DNA of 42,572 bases from an uncultured Alphaproteobacteria bacterium (GTDB lineage: Bacteria > Pseudomonadota > Alphaproteobacteria > RF32 > CAG-239), in contig CAKQKH010000011.1 of assembly GCA_934248075.1 (NCBI GenBank), forward strand, positions 1 to 42,572, read 5' to 3'. The notes below the pieces were generated by a model. That model was not told the DNA's origin. It saw only the letters and a program-made list of their open reading frames with translations, and did not search any database. The position numbers and the translations under genes were made by a program. Below, piece after piece: positions 33,960 to 42,446 of the stretch (positions are counted from its first letter, which is position 1; the number at the start of each line of letters is the position of its first letter).

Positions 33960-34766
33960 ATGGCAACAACACGCAACAGCAACATGAAAAATTATGTCAT
34001 TTTCGCCGGCGGTTACGATGGTGAGATGACAGAGATCATAAACGTTTGCCGTGAGGCTGGCGTTGAGGTGATCGACAAGCACCTCGGTTGGGGCGCATCG
34101 GCTTCGGCGTATGCAGATGAGATTGCGAAAGCAATTTCTGAAGGCAAGACGCCGGTTCTGGTAGAGCTTGCGCTCGACACAGAATTGCCAAACTGCGCGT
34201 TCATTGTGGACCACCACAATGAAAACGCGGGCAGGCCGGCCAGCCTTCTGCAGGTTCTGGATCTTCTTGGTCTTGAACCGACCCGCCGTCAGCAGCTCAT
34301 CGCCGCCAACGATGCAGGATATATCCCTGCTATGTTGGCGCTTGGAGCAACCCCTGATGAGGTAGCAGAGGTTCGCTACGCTGACCGCGCCGCTCAGGGC
34401 ATAACCACAGAGCAGGAGAGCGAGGCGGAGAGAGCCATCGCCGCTGCGGAGGTGGTTAACGGAGTGACTATCGTCAAGATGGCGCACTCCAAGACCGCTA
34501 CAGTCTGCGATCGCCTGTTCAACCCAGAGAAAGAACAGCGCTTGCTGATTCTTTCCGGAGACGGGGAGAGCAACTTCTTCGGAAACGGAGAGTTGTGCAA
34601 ACTTCTCCAGGGCGAAGACACCGGCCGCAAGACCGAGCAGGGTTACACCATCTACAGCCATTTCGGCGGTTGGATAGGTGGAAACCTTCCGCAAAGCGGA
34701 TTCTGGGGTGGCTACGCCGACCAGAAGGAAATCCTTGACTACGTGGTGAATTTCTTCGCCGAGTAG
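33960..34766 (+). CDS. DHH-like predicted phosphoesterase, likely horizontally acquired (268 aa)
   Basis: Tentative call. VDHHNENAGRPASLLQVLDLL (about 83-103) has the DHH signature seen in DHH-family phosphoesterases (RecJ, nano-RNase, pyrophosphatase). The N-terminal YVIFAGGYDGEMTEII could hold the first metal-binding Asp, and the C-terminal GGWIGGNLPQSGFWGG could correspond to the Gly-rich DHHA1 substrate loop, although the usual GGGH is absent. The gene is visibly more G+C-rich than its neighbours, with codons such as CTG, CTC and GCC favoured. The nearest purine-rich site (GGAAAGG) is about 18 bases upstream of the ATG, so initiation is unclear; a second ATG is at 33984. Monocistronic, with its own terminator. 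Confidence 0.5.
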   Translation: MATTRNSNMKNYVIFAGGYDGEMTEIINVCREAGVEVIDKHLGWGASASAYADEIAKAISEGKTPVLVELALDTELPNCAFIVDHHNENAGRPASLLQVLDLLGLEPTRRQQLIAANDAGYIPAMLALGATPDEVAEVRYADRAAQGITTEQESEAERAIAAAEVVNGVTIVKMAHSKTATVCDRLFNPEKEQRLLILSGDGESNFFGNGELCKLLQGEDTGRKTEQGYTIYSHFGGWIGGNLPQSGFWGGYADQKEILDYVVNFFAE

Positions 34767-34780
34767 TCGAGAAAAAATAG

Positions 34781-34808
34781 AAGGGATGCCGATTGGCATC
34801 CCTTTTTT
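34781..34808. terminator. Bidirectional terminator between the DHH-like and TPR genes
   Basis: A perfect 10-bp stem (AAGGGATGCC / GGCATCCCTT) with a GATT loop and T-runs on both strands between convergent stops. Confidence 0.9.
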
Positions 34809-34820
34809 ACGTTGAAATTT

Positions 34821-36797
34821 TTAGCTCCGGGCCTTAGCCGTTCTTGCTGCTTTGGCCGCTTTAGCCGCACCAATTTCTTTGGCCGCTTGCTGATATTCCT
34901 TATTATTAGGTGCGCGAGTTATGGCCAATTTGGCATTTTCGGCGGCCTTAACAAGGTTGCCTGTTTTTAAATAAGCCATGCTGGCAATATGATTAGCCGC
35001 GGCATAAGCTTTAGTCTCCTGCGTTTTTAAGGTTGCTTTACAACAGTCAATTGCCTTTTGATAATTGCCAAGCTGATAATAGGTCATGGCCATATCATTA
35101 TACAAATCCGCTCCGCAGGCGCCGTTTTCTTCCAGTTTCTGAAAAACTTTTTCAGCTTCGGCATATTGTTGGTTGTCGCAAAGTTTTTGAGCCTCACGAT
35201 ACAGCACGGCATTGCTGCCGCCTATCATAGCATCATACAGTTTTATGGTGCGAGCCTCCGTGCTCCACAGCTTATCAACGCCATGTTCTTCGGTTATTTC
35301 ATACAACGTCTGTCCGCGGCAGCAGAAATTGCACATCTGGTTGGCCAGCGCTTCCAGCGGTTTGGTGTTTCCTTGCTGCAGAGCGGTAAAGGCATTTTTG
35401 CAGGCATCAGGATCAAGCTGGGTAACTGCAGTCAGGGATATGACTGTACCAATTTTTTTCTGCATAAAATCCGGTAGTCGGCTGTTGATATTGCCCAAAT
35501 TTAGATAAGCCGCTGCTTCAAAAACTCTTCTTTTGGCAATGCCATCGTTAAATTCGGCATTGTTCGGCGTAAATTCCATAATTTTGGCCGCGCACTTAAC
35601 CGGATCTTGATAATTTTCTTTCACAAATTTGCACAATTCAATGCCGTTTACTTCATTATTGAGCATGACCGATTTAATTGCGTCAAGTTCGCAGATCTTG
35701 AGCTCACAGCCCATAAGAGACGATTTCATGGCATTTTTGAGGCGGCCTTTTTCTTTGGAATCAAAAAATCCGCACATCAGCTCATAAGCCTCTTGGCCGG
35801 TAATTTCCATATCGGGGTGAGATTTAAAATAGGTTGAGGCTTTTATCCATTCCGAGGTTTCCGGCTTGCCGTCTTTGGGCAGGTAATAAAATGCCCCGAT
35901 GGTGTTTATTTTGCCGCTTTTATTATCAGAATAAGGTTTGGTTACCAAAGTCTCGGTCGGCAGTGTGGCTAAAAAGGCAGATGCCTTTGAAGCATTGTAA
36001 AATTCCTCAAAATCAGCAGTTGTTTCCAGCTTGTGCCGTTGGTTTTGCGTCATTATGGCCTCTTTGACCGCTTTTTCGGTTTTTATTTTGCTGAATACCT
36101 GACTGTTTGATAGTTTTACGCCAGTCAGTAAGGTTGTCAATACCGCTGCTTTTAACAATCCTTTGCGGAGATAAGGTATAATTTTTTGATCAATTCTCAT
36201 TGTGTGTTTGGAAGGGGCAATCCAATTGTTCTTTTTAAGCAGCCGATAAGCTATCATCGGCAATGGTCCTACCAAACCGGCCGAGATTTGAGCTGCTTCT
36301 TTAGTTGTGAATTTGAGAGCCTTGCCAACGGCCTTAACCACTTCTTTGGCGCAATACTGTCCATGCATTAGCTCAAGATGTTTGATTTTTGCCTTATCCA
36401 AACTGGCGGCAATTTTTTGATGAGGATATTCTTTGCGTGCGCGCAAAGTTTTGCGCAAAGTGGAATTATAATGCCGCATGGCTCTTTTTAGCAATTTTTC
36501 TTGGACGATCTGATCATTGTAGTTGTTAATAACCAACTCCACCGGAACCAGCGTCGCAACCTCACCGCAAGAAATCATTTGCGGAGTTATAGGCTTTTTG
36601 TCTTTACCTTGCTGTTGATTAAAACTTTTATACTTTTTCAATTCACGATTATGCTTAAATAAATCTTCGGCAAAACGCTTCTTATCACCATTATAGCTGG
36701 CCGGAACCAGTAACGAGCAACCCATACCCAGCTGGCAATAAATCGGCTCTTTTCCGGCTTCGGTATATTCTTCTTCCAACAATTGTGCATAGTCCAT
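34821..36797 (-). CDS. TPR-repeat protein of unknown function (658 aa)
   Basis: The last 170 residues contain at least three tetratricopeptide repeats: LYREAQKLCDNQQYAEAEKVFQKL, LYNDMAMTYYQLGNYQKAIDCC, and ANHIASMAYLKTGNLVKAAENAKLAI, followed by an Ala/Lys tail. The first 480 residues are not recognised; they include a basic helical stretch (LLKRAMRHYNSTLRKTLRARKE, about 127-148), a moderately hydrophobic segment near 185-235 (SAGLVGPLPMIAYRLL, LLKAAVLTTLLTG) and many Cys. GAGG lies upstream of the ATG at 36797; the frame extends upstream without a ribosome binding site. Solo gene. It may be a scaffold or a secreted effector, but that is inference only. Confidence 0.7.
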   Translation of the reverse strand: MDYAQLLEEEYTEAGKEPIYCQLGMGCSLLVPASYNGDKKRFAEDLFKHNRELKKYKSFNQQQGKDKKPITPQMISCGEVATLVPVELVINNYNDQIVQEKLLKRAMRHYNSTLRKTLRARKEYPHQKIAASLDKAKIKHLELMHGQYCAKEVVKAVGKALKFTTKEAAQISAGLVGPLPMIAYRLLKKNNWIAPSKHTMRIDQKIIPYLRKGLLKAAVLTTLLTGVKLSNSQVFSKIKTEKAVKEAIMTQNQRHKLETTADFEEFYNASKASAFLATLPTETLVTKPYSDNKSGKINTIGAFYYLPKDGKPETSEWIKASTYFKSHPDMEITGQEAYELMCGFFDSKEKGRLKNAMKSSLMGCELKICELDAIKSVMLNNEVNGIELCKFVKENYQDPVKCAAKIMEFTPNNAEFNDGIAKRRVFEAAAYLNLGNINSRLPDFMQKKIGTVISLTAVTQLDPDACKNAFTALQQGNTKPLEALANQMCNFCCRGQTLYEITEEHGVDKLWSTEARTIKLYDAMIGGSNAVLYREAQKLCDNQQYAEAEKVFQKLEENGACGADLYNDMAMTYYQLGNYQKAIDCCKATLKTQETKAYAAANHIASMAYLKTGNLVKAAENAKLAITRAPNNKEYQQAAKEIGAAKAAKAARTAKARS

Positions 36798-36940
36798 TGG
36801 CAATACCTCATAAATAAAACACATCCAGATATTACCATTATATTTGACAAAAGTAAACAAAAAGAAAAAATCCGCTGTTTTTTTGCAGATTTATTTGGTT
36901 ATATAATTTTTAGCAATTAGGTAGCAATTGGGTTATATAG

Positions 36941-37258
36941 CTAATGTCCGTACTTTAGACACGCCACGCCAAAAATAATCAATACTACTCCCAAACAACG
37001 AACTAAAGAAGCGGCATCATCGAAAAAGAGTATTCCGACCATAAAAGTGCAGCTTGCGCCAATGCCGGTCCAAACCGCATAAGCCGTGCCGATAGGAATA
37101 GTTTTTTGCGCCATATATAAGAACAAACCGCTCAAAATCATGGCAATGGCCGCAAACGCGAGCCAAATCAGCTTAAACGGCGAGTTTTCGGCCATTTTTA
37201 AACCAATCGGCCAACCAACTTCAAACATTGCAGCGACTAACAAATGTATCCATGCCAT
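36941..37258 (-). CDS. sugE: SMR-family guanidinium exporter Gdx/SugE type (105 aa)
   Basis: Four-helix small multidrug resistance protein, working as an antiparallel dimer in the inner membrane. Glu 13 in FEVGW is the proton/substrate-binding residue; TIPIGTAYAVWTGIGA (about 53-68) with Tyr 60 and Trp 63 and SGLFLYMAQ are the Gdx/SugE hallmarks that separate it from EmrE-like pumps. Length is normal. AGAGGG precedes the ATG. The 184-bp upstream region was checked for guanidine riboswitch features (paired ACGR-loop hairpins) and none was evident. Confidence 0.92.
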   Translation of the reverse strand: MAWIHLLVAAMFEVGWPIGLKMAENSPFKLIWLAFAAIAMILSGLFLYMAQKTIPIGTAYAVWTGIGASCTFMVGILFFDDAASLVRCLGVVLIIFGVACLKYGH

Positions 37259-37442
37259 GATTCTACCCTCTTTAAGTTTTTATTTTGCCAAAACAGTTCT
37301 GGCTTTTTTCTTTTTTGCTTATCCAGCTTTTTTTGAACGTCTTCTTTTTGCAAACATATTGTTTCGGTATATTCTGCATAGCACAAAGTATATCATAAAA
37401 CAAAATATAAGTTCGCCATTAAAACCCGCTAACAACACTGTG

Positions 37443-38759
37443 TTAATAGTTGGTTGCGGCGGTCTTGCAACTGCGGCCATTGAGCGCTAATGCATTAAGT
37501 CCATTTTGCAAATTTTTTTGAAGTTTAGCAAATGCCTCAGGATTTTGTTTTAATTCATTAATAGCTGCCTCTGCTTGTTTATTCATTTTTTCCGCTTGGC
37601 GGCGCAACGTTATATCTAAGTTGAGGTTATATGCTTTAATCCCGCCGTTTTCTAGTCGTTCGGCGCGTGCCAATAGTTCATCTCTATTTTCAGGCTCACG
37701 TTCAGCTTGATGTCGCATTAAACGTAGTAACATGTTAAAGGTTTCTTTATACTCTGTATAAAAATCAGGCAGAGGCTTGCCATTTATGATGCTTGAAGCT
37801 ATTTCCGTACAAATCCTCGGTTGAGCAGAAGTTAAAGCATTGACAATTTCCTCATTGTTTTTGCTTTTTAGAATGTTGGTTAAGTCCAAAATATCGCAGC
37901 CTTTATTTTCTAGAAAATGTTCTATAGAACAGGAGTGGCCTTTATCACAGTTACATCCTGAGATGCCCATTTTTATCGCTGCCATAGCTACTTCAGTGGA
38001 TGTATCATCTCCTTCATGAGAATGAACATAGGGATACCCCATTTCTTTCAACACTTTTTTCACAACGGCATTGCGCAGTAATTTATTTAATATACTCATT
38101 CTGTCCTCTTCAAGCATACCACGCAAAAAGGCTTTTTTATCTTTGGATTTCTCATATGCCTTTATAGCCTTTTCGTCATTGTTCAACAGGATATTTATAT
38201 CAATTTCAGAAATATCTCCGCGCAGATATTTTTCGTATTTTTGTTTATCAAGGTCATTCAACCGCAAAATTTCTTCTATTTCCTCCGGTGTATAATGATC
38301 CGTTTTATAAGTTGCCCCTTCTTCGGTGATGGTCCACAGTTTCTTTGCATTTGGGTCGCCGCGGACAATACGTGCAGTATTCGGCAAAACTAATCCTTTG
38401 TTCGGATTAGGAGTAAAATATGTGTCATCAGTGGATGCTTCCTGAGGATTGCCATTTTTGCTGACAACATCTGTATATGGTGCCAGCACTACAATTGAGG
38501 CCGCGTCCCAATTGCCACCCATATGGCTTTCAACAACTTTATTCAATGTTACATGAACAGTTGCTCGCGCCAAATCGTAATTAGTCGCCATTGCGGTTGT
38601 TGGGATGCATCTGTTTCCGTCTTTATCAATAATTGGTTCAAATTTTGTGACATGAACGCAAACCCACTTAGATGGATCAGACATATAAATTCGCTTCTCA
38701 TCAGTGTTTAGATTTGTACTATCGCACAAAGATTCTGTTCTTTCGCTAAATTCACTCAT
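37443..38759 (-). CDS. Unknown hydrophilic 438-aa protein
   Basis: Not recognised. No signal peptide or membrane helix. N-terminal half is mixed (KWVCVHVTKFEPIIDKDGNR, LARATVHVTLNKVVESHMGG, NPNKGLVLPNTARIVRGDPN); the middle is highly charged and helical (about 170-260); a small Cys/His cluster, GCNCDKGHSCS (about 281-291), could bind metal; the C-terminal 120 residues are helical with coiled-coil character. The ATG at 38759 has AGGATAAG upstream; the frame continues 31 codons further without a ribosome binding site. Solo accessory gene next to the repeat-rich island. Confidence 0.6.
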   Translation of the reverse strand: MSEFSERTESLCDSTNLNTDEKRIYMSDPSKWVCVHVTKFEPIIDKDGNRCIPTTAMATNYDLARATVHVTLNKVVESHMGGNWDAASIVVLAPYTDVVSKNGNPQEASTDDTYFTPNPNKGLVLPNTARIVRGDPNAKKLWTITEEGATYKTDHYTPEEIEEILRLNDLDKQKYEKYLRGDISEIDINILLNNDEKAIKAYEKSKDKKAFLRGMLEEDRMSILNKLLRNAVVKKVLKEMGYPYVHSHEGDDTSTEVAMAAIKMGISGCNCDKGHSCSIEHFLENKGCDILDLTNILKSKNNEEIVNALTSAQPRICTEIASSIINGKPLPDFYTEYKETFNMLLRLMRHQAEREPENRDELLARAERLENGGIKAYNLNLDITLRRQAEKMNKQAEAAINELKQNPEAFAKLQKNLQNGLNALALNGRSCKTAATNY

Positions 38760-39016
38760 CCAACTTATCCTTCTACGCCGTTTAAAACTTTGTAGGTTTT
38801 GCATTGATTTTGAACAAATCCTATCAAAAGTATATATCAAAAAACAATTCAAATCCAGTTAAAAAGCCAAGCAAAAACATTTTTGTCCTTAAATTTTAGT
38901 AAGGCCTTTGCGTGCGAGGAATTAAAGAGGATCTTACTTATTCAGTAGATGTTTCTCTATTTATCGGACAGAGATTGGAAAAGATAAAGCGCTTGGTTTT
39001 CAATGTTTTCATTAAA
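38760..39016. other. Intergenic region between the 438-aa gene and repeat A
   Basis: No supported gene. A 36-codon frame from a GTG near 38912 to TAA at 39018-39020 reads RGIKEDLTYSVDVSLFIGQR-like sequence but has no ribosome binding site; it may be a gene fragment. TTATCGGAC near 38961 resembles part of the downstream 164-bp repeat. Confidence 0.4.
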
Positions 39017-39180
39017 TTATAAAATGGTGCGCGATAGTTTGCAGCTATCTGATCCAAAAGTATAAGGATTTTAAGAATTTGAGTAGAAAATTTGAGTCGT
39101 TTACAGATGTCGTGAAGCTAAAACAATCTGAATTGTTGGGGGGCTGATTTTATTATCTAAATCTTAGCACTTTTATATTA
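39017..39180 (+). repeat. Direct repeat copy A (164 bp) upstream of the dinD-like gene
   Basis: Matches copy B (41556-41719) over its full 164 bp without net gaps; 39092-39139 is a 48-bp identical block. Inside it AACAAT-CTGA-ATTGTT forms a hairpin (39122-39137). The first 49 bases contain a 13-codon frame (39024-39065) reading MVRDSLQLSDPKV and stop. Confidence 0.85.
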
Positions 39181-39219
39181 AAGTATCTAAATATAAATAG
39201 CCATAAAGGGTGAAGATAT

Positions 39220-40068
39220 ATGCAAAACGATATTAAACTTTTTGAACAGAAAAAAATCCGCTCTATTTATGATGAAGAGAAAGATACTTGGTATTTTTCC
39301 GTTGTCGATGTTATCTCAATTTTAATAGAGAAAGACTATCAAAACGCTCGTAAATATTGTAACAAATTGTCAGAGCGTCTGAGAAATGAAGGTGCAAATG
39401 AACCGGTGACAAATTGTCACCAATTGAAAATGTTGGCAGCGGATGGAAAAATGCGAGAAACAGATGTCGCCACAGCAGAAACAATGTTGCGTATTGTTCA
39501 ATCTGTTCCTAGTCCGAAAGCGGAACCCATTAAACAATGGTTGGCACGAGTTGGATATGAGCGCATTAAAGAAACGGCCGACCCATCATTAAGTATAGAT
39601 CGAGCACGCGAAAATTGGCAAAAACTCGGACATTCTGATAAATGGATACAACAACGTATGACGGGACAGGAAACCCGTAATAAATTGACCGATTATTGGA
39701 AAGAACACGAAATTACCAAAGATGAAGAATATGCAATTTTGACAAATATTATTCATCAAGAATGGTCCGGATTGTCTGTCAAAGCACATAAACAATTAAA
39801 AGGTTTAAAAGCTCAAAATTTACGCGATCACATGAGCGAAGCAGAACTTATTTTTACCGCTTTAGAAGAACTATCAACCAGACAAGTTGCTGAAAATACA
39901 AATGCGACCAGTATGAAAGAAAATAAACAAGCGGCAAAAATCGGTGGCAATATATATAAACGGGCTAAAGAAGATTTTGAAGATCGAACAGGTCAAAAAG
40001 TTGTAACAGATGAAAATTATTTGCCAACAAAGCCTAAACAAAAGAAAATAGGCAAGAAAGATAAGTAG
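39220..40068 (+). CDS. DinD / BRO-N-domain protein (282 aa)
   Basis: Similar to DNA-damage-inducible protein D and phage BRO-type antirepressors. The N-terminal BRO domain (IRSIYDEEKDTWYFSVVDVISIL, about 13-35, and NARKYCNKLSERLRNEG) leads to the DinD core: AEPIKQWLARVGYERIKE, the WIQQRMTGQETRNKLTDYWK helix, AILTNIIHQEWSGLSVKAHKQLKGLKAQNLRDHM and the C-terminal EDRTGQKVVTDENYLP. DinD modulates RecA filaments in E. coli; BRO proteins often bind DNA. AAGGGTGAAG lies before the ATG. It is preceded by repeat A. No LexA-type box was recognised upstream. Confidence 0.83.
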   Translation: MQNDIKLFEQKKIRSIYDEEKDTWYFSVVDVISILIEKDYQNARKYCNKLSERLRNEGANEPVTNCHQLKMLAADGKMRETDVATAETMLRIVQSVPSPKAEPIKQWLARVGYERIKETADPSLSIDRARENWQKLGHSDKWIQQRMTGQETRNKLTDYWKEHEITKDEEYAILTNIIHQEWSGLSVKAHKQLKGLKAQNLRDHMSEAELIFTALEELSTRQVAENTNATSMKENKQAAKIGGNIYKRAKEDFEDRTGQKVVTDENYLPTKPKQKKIGKKDK

Positions 40069-40207
40069 AAATAAATACCTTATGCTAGTATCGGACTAAT
40101 TTTTATGATGATTATAAGCAACTGGGATATAAGTTAGAGTTGCTTTTAGACCGAACTGAAAATGCTGATGCCGACAATGTATGACCTTTTAAATGTCGAG
40201 CACTTCC

Positions 40208-41359
40208 TCATCGTCCACCATTTTCTCTCGACATAATCTGAAACTTCTGTTTATCACCCTGCGAATTTTCAGAATTAACCACTTTATTTAAGGCATAAGC
40301 AACTGCTATAACATCTAAAAATCGAGGAAACTGTGTTGAGGAATCAATATCTTTGGATGATTTGTTTAAACATTCTTCAACTGATTGATGCGGAAAATAT
40401 GTTTCTCTGCACTTTGCATATCTTAACGCAGCACTTGCCGGTACAAAAATCTCAACGGTTGAACTATCGCCATTTATTCCTTTCAGACCCGGAACTTTTC
40501 CTAAAAATTCATCAAGAGGAACTTTATCAAATGATTTCCTCCATTTTTGAATTTCTTCTGACGTTTTTAATTCTTTAAGAATTGCTCTGGCATTTTCTCG
40601 ATAATATGTATCATGGACTTTATAATCAAAAATGTAATGATCGGGCAAAAATTTATCCATTATATCAAATCCGGGAGCATGTTTTTTCATTAACCACTCA
40701 GAGTATTTAGTAGCTAGGTGTTTGTATAAGGGATATTGGCGCGGTGATATATCTAAACCATCCATTACAGCTTCTATTTTGGCATTATCTAGCGCCTGCA
40801 CGTTTTCTGGCAAAACACATGAATCCACATAGGCAGAAACACCTTGAATAAGATTTTCTGCAGAAATATCAAGTTCAAGATAATATTCTATGTTCTCTTT
40901 ATCTTTTTCACAACGTTCTTGTTCTGTCTTAATAGGATTTCCTTCACTATCTCTATACTCATAATATGAGTGCCTCATGTCATAACGACATAAAGAACAT
41001 AATGTTTCTTTTGATAAAACCTGATTCTCAGGTGAATTTAGTTCTCGCACAAGAAAAGTAGAAAGATTGTCTTGTTGTTTTTTTACAACTTCTGAATTAC
41101 CACCATCCACATTCATTGCAATAGCGCACATTAAATACTGTTTTTCTTTTGGAAATTTTTTAACTACTTCCTTGGCTACTCGAGCAGCTAGTTCAGCATT
41201 CTTTTTTACGATAAGGGTCAGTAAAAAAACATTTTTATTAATATCTTCACTGATAAAATTCGCGGCTTTATCCACGCTTTTATCCTTAATAACAACATCG
41301 GCTAATGCATCAAGCTCCTTAGCTTTTTGCAAAAGAGATTCCATTTCAAAAGATTTCAT
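40208..41359 (-). CDS. Unknown hydrophilic 383-aa protein
   Basis: Not recognised. Predicted cytosolic or secreted without a classical signal; no membrane helix. N-terminal 110 residues are helical and Lys/Glu-rich; LCSLCRYDMRHSYYEYRDSEGN (about 141-162) contains a CxxC; the rest is helical with aromatic patches (DKFLPDHYIFDYKVHDTYYREN). AAGGAG lies 6 bases before the ATG. It ends -SRENGGR, close to -VEKNGGR of the unknown 787-aa protein at 12797-15160. It lies convergent to the DinD-like gene between repeats A and B. Confidence 0.62.
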   Translation of the reverse strand: MKSFEMESLLQKAKELDALADVVIKDKSVDKAANFISEDINKNVFLLTLIVKKNAELAARVAKEVVKKFPKEKQYLMCAIAMNVDGGNSEVVKKQQDNLSTFLVRELNSPENQVLSKETLCSLCRYDMRHSYYEYRDSEGNPIKTEQERCEKDKENIEYYLELDISAENLIQGVSAYVDSCVLPENVQALDNAKIEAVMDGLDISPRQYPLYKHLATKYSEWLMKKHAPGFDIMDKFLPDHYIFDYKVHDTYYRENARAILKELKTSEEIQKWRKSFDKVPLDEFLGKVPGLKGINGDSSTVEIFVPASAALRYAKCRETYFPHQSVEECLNKSSKDIDSSTQFPRFLDVIAVAYALNKVVNSENSQGDKQKFQIMSRENGGR

Positions 41360-41555
41360 TTTAATCTCCTTACACTTCCTATCAAAAATTTTATCAAAGT
41401 GAAATATATTTTTATTTTACCTTTTTTTAGACAAAAATCAAGTTTTTTTATAAAAAGCAAATAAATTTTTGCTATAGCATATAAAAGTCCGATAATTTTT
41501 GAAAAAATACTGTTTTCAAAGCTTCAAAAGTCAGAATTGGCAGGACGCTTGCTTT
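41360..41555. other. Divergent A+T-rich region before repeat B
   Basis: No gene seen. AGTCCGATAATT at 41486-41497 is the exact inverse of AATTATCGGACT at 41582-41593 in repeat B, an inverted pair 84 bp apart. Promoters for the divergent genes are probably here. Confidence 0.5.
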
Positions 41556-41719
41556 TTATAAAATGGTGCGCGATACTGTGCAATTATCGGACTCAAAAGC
41601 ATGAGGCCTCTAAGACTTTGAGCAGAAAACTTGAGTCGTTTACAGATGTCGTGAAGCTAAAACAATCTGAATTGTTGGTAATCTGATTTTATTGTGTAAA
41701 TTTTAGCAATATTATATTA
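41556..41719 (+). repeat. Direct repeat copy B (164 bp) upstream of fic
   Basis: Same length and order as copy A, with the identical 48-bp block at 41631-41678 and the same hairpin. The frame at 41563-41604 reads MVRDTVQLSDSKA and stop: five of the codon differences from copy A are silent (Gln, Leu, Ser, Asp and the stop), and the others change one residue for another, mostly a similar one. Confidence 0.85.
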
Positions 41720-41760
41720 TCATAAAAGTATAATGCATTTTTACAGAAAGATGATTTATA

Positions 41761-42369
41761 ATGGTTTTAGAAAATAAATTGAATATTACAAATCAAATTG
41801 AACTGAATAAGCTTGAAGAAAAACTCAGTAAAGAAAAGGCTAAAAAGCTTTTTGATAGTGGTAAAATCAATCAGATAAAAGTCGGCACATTTGCCGGATT
41901 GAAACAGATTCATAAGTATTTGTTTGAAGATATTTATGATTTTGCCGGAAAAATGCGTGATGTTAACATATCAAAAGGTAACTTTAGATTTGCCCCTGTA
42001 ATGTATTTGGAACAGTCCTTAAAGCATATTGATAAAATGCCACAATCAACTTTTGATGAAATTGTTGAAAAATATGTTGAAATGAATATTGCCCACCCTT
42101 TCCGAGAAGGAAACGGCCGCTCAACAAGAATTTGGCTGGATTTAATTTTCAAAAAGGAGCTGCGGATGGTTGTTGATTGGAACAAAATCGACAAAGAAGA
42201 TTATTTGTCAGCCATGGAAAGAAGCCCTGTTAAAGATATTGAAATAAAACATCTTTTAAAAAATGCCCTAACAGATAAAATTGATGAGCGTGAAATCTTC
42301 ATGAAAGGTATTGATGTAAGTTATTATTACGAAGGCTATAATGAATACGATATTCACAAGCTATTGTAA
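41761..42369 (+). CDS. fic: Class III Fic-domain AMP-transferase (202 aa)
   Basis: Fic enzyme predicted to transfer AMP or another nucleotide moiety to target proteins. The catalytic motif HPFREGNGR is complete at residues 112-120, preceded by the FAGKMRDVNISKGNFRFAP flap. Near the C-terminus SYYYEG (187-192) matches the (S/T)xxxE(G/N) inhibitory motif; its C-terminal location makes it a class III Fic, autoinhibited until released, and no separate antitoxin gene is needed or seen. No secretion signal is visible. No strong ribosome binding site (AAAGATG region). It is flanked by repeat B and partial repeat C. Confidence 0.9.
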   Translation: MVLENKLNITNQIELNKLEEKLSKEKAKKLFDSGKINQIKVGTFAGLKQIHKYLFEDIYDFAGKMRDVNISKGNFRFAPVMYLEQSLKHIDKMPQSTFDEIVEKYVEMNIAHPFREGNGRSTRIWLDLIFKKELRMVVDWNKIDKEDYLSAMERSPVKDIEIKHLLKNALTDKIDEREIFMKGIDVSYYYEGYNEYDIHKLL

Positions 42370-42375
42370 GCCTGC

Positions 42376-42443
42376 GCAGCTATCGGACTGAAGATTATGA
42401 GGATTTTAAGAATTTGAGCAGAAAACTTGAGTTGTTTACAGAG
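42376..42443 (+). repeat. Partial direct repeat copy C downstream of fic
   Basis: Aligns without gaps to positions 25-92 of copy A (constant offset of 3335 bases), containing GGATTTTAAGAATTTGAG as in copy A, then diverges before the hairpin. Its QLSD peptide frame ends immediately at TGA. Confidence 0.75.
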
Positions 42444-42446
42444 TGC

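Noticed and set aside
36908..36934. Tandem repeat TAGCAATT(A/G)GG
   Set aside because: Only two short units in an A+T-rich gap; could be chance and no function is suggested.
37259..37442. Guanidine riboswitch upstream of the Gdx/SugE exporter
   Set aside because: Only a weak GCCA/TGGC hairpin is present; no paired ACGR-loop hairpins or ykkC-like core were found.
38912..39020. Small 36-codon gene starting with GTG
   Set aside because: No ribosome binding site, no recognisable family, and it ends at the edge of repeat A; kept only as a possible gene fragment.
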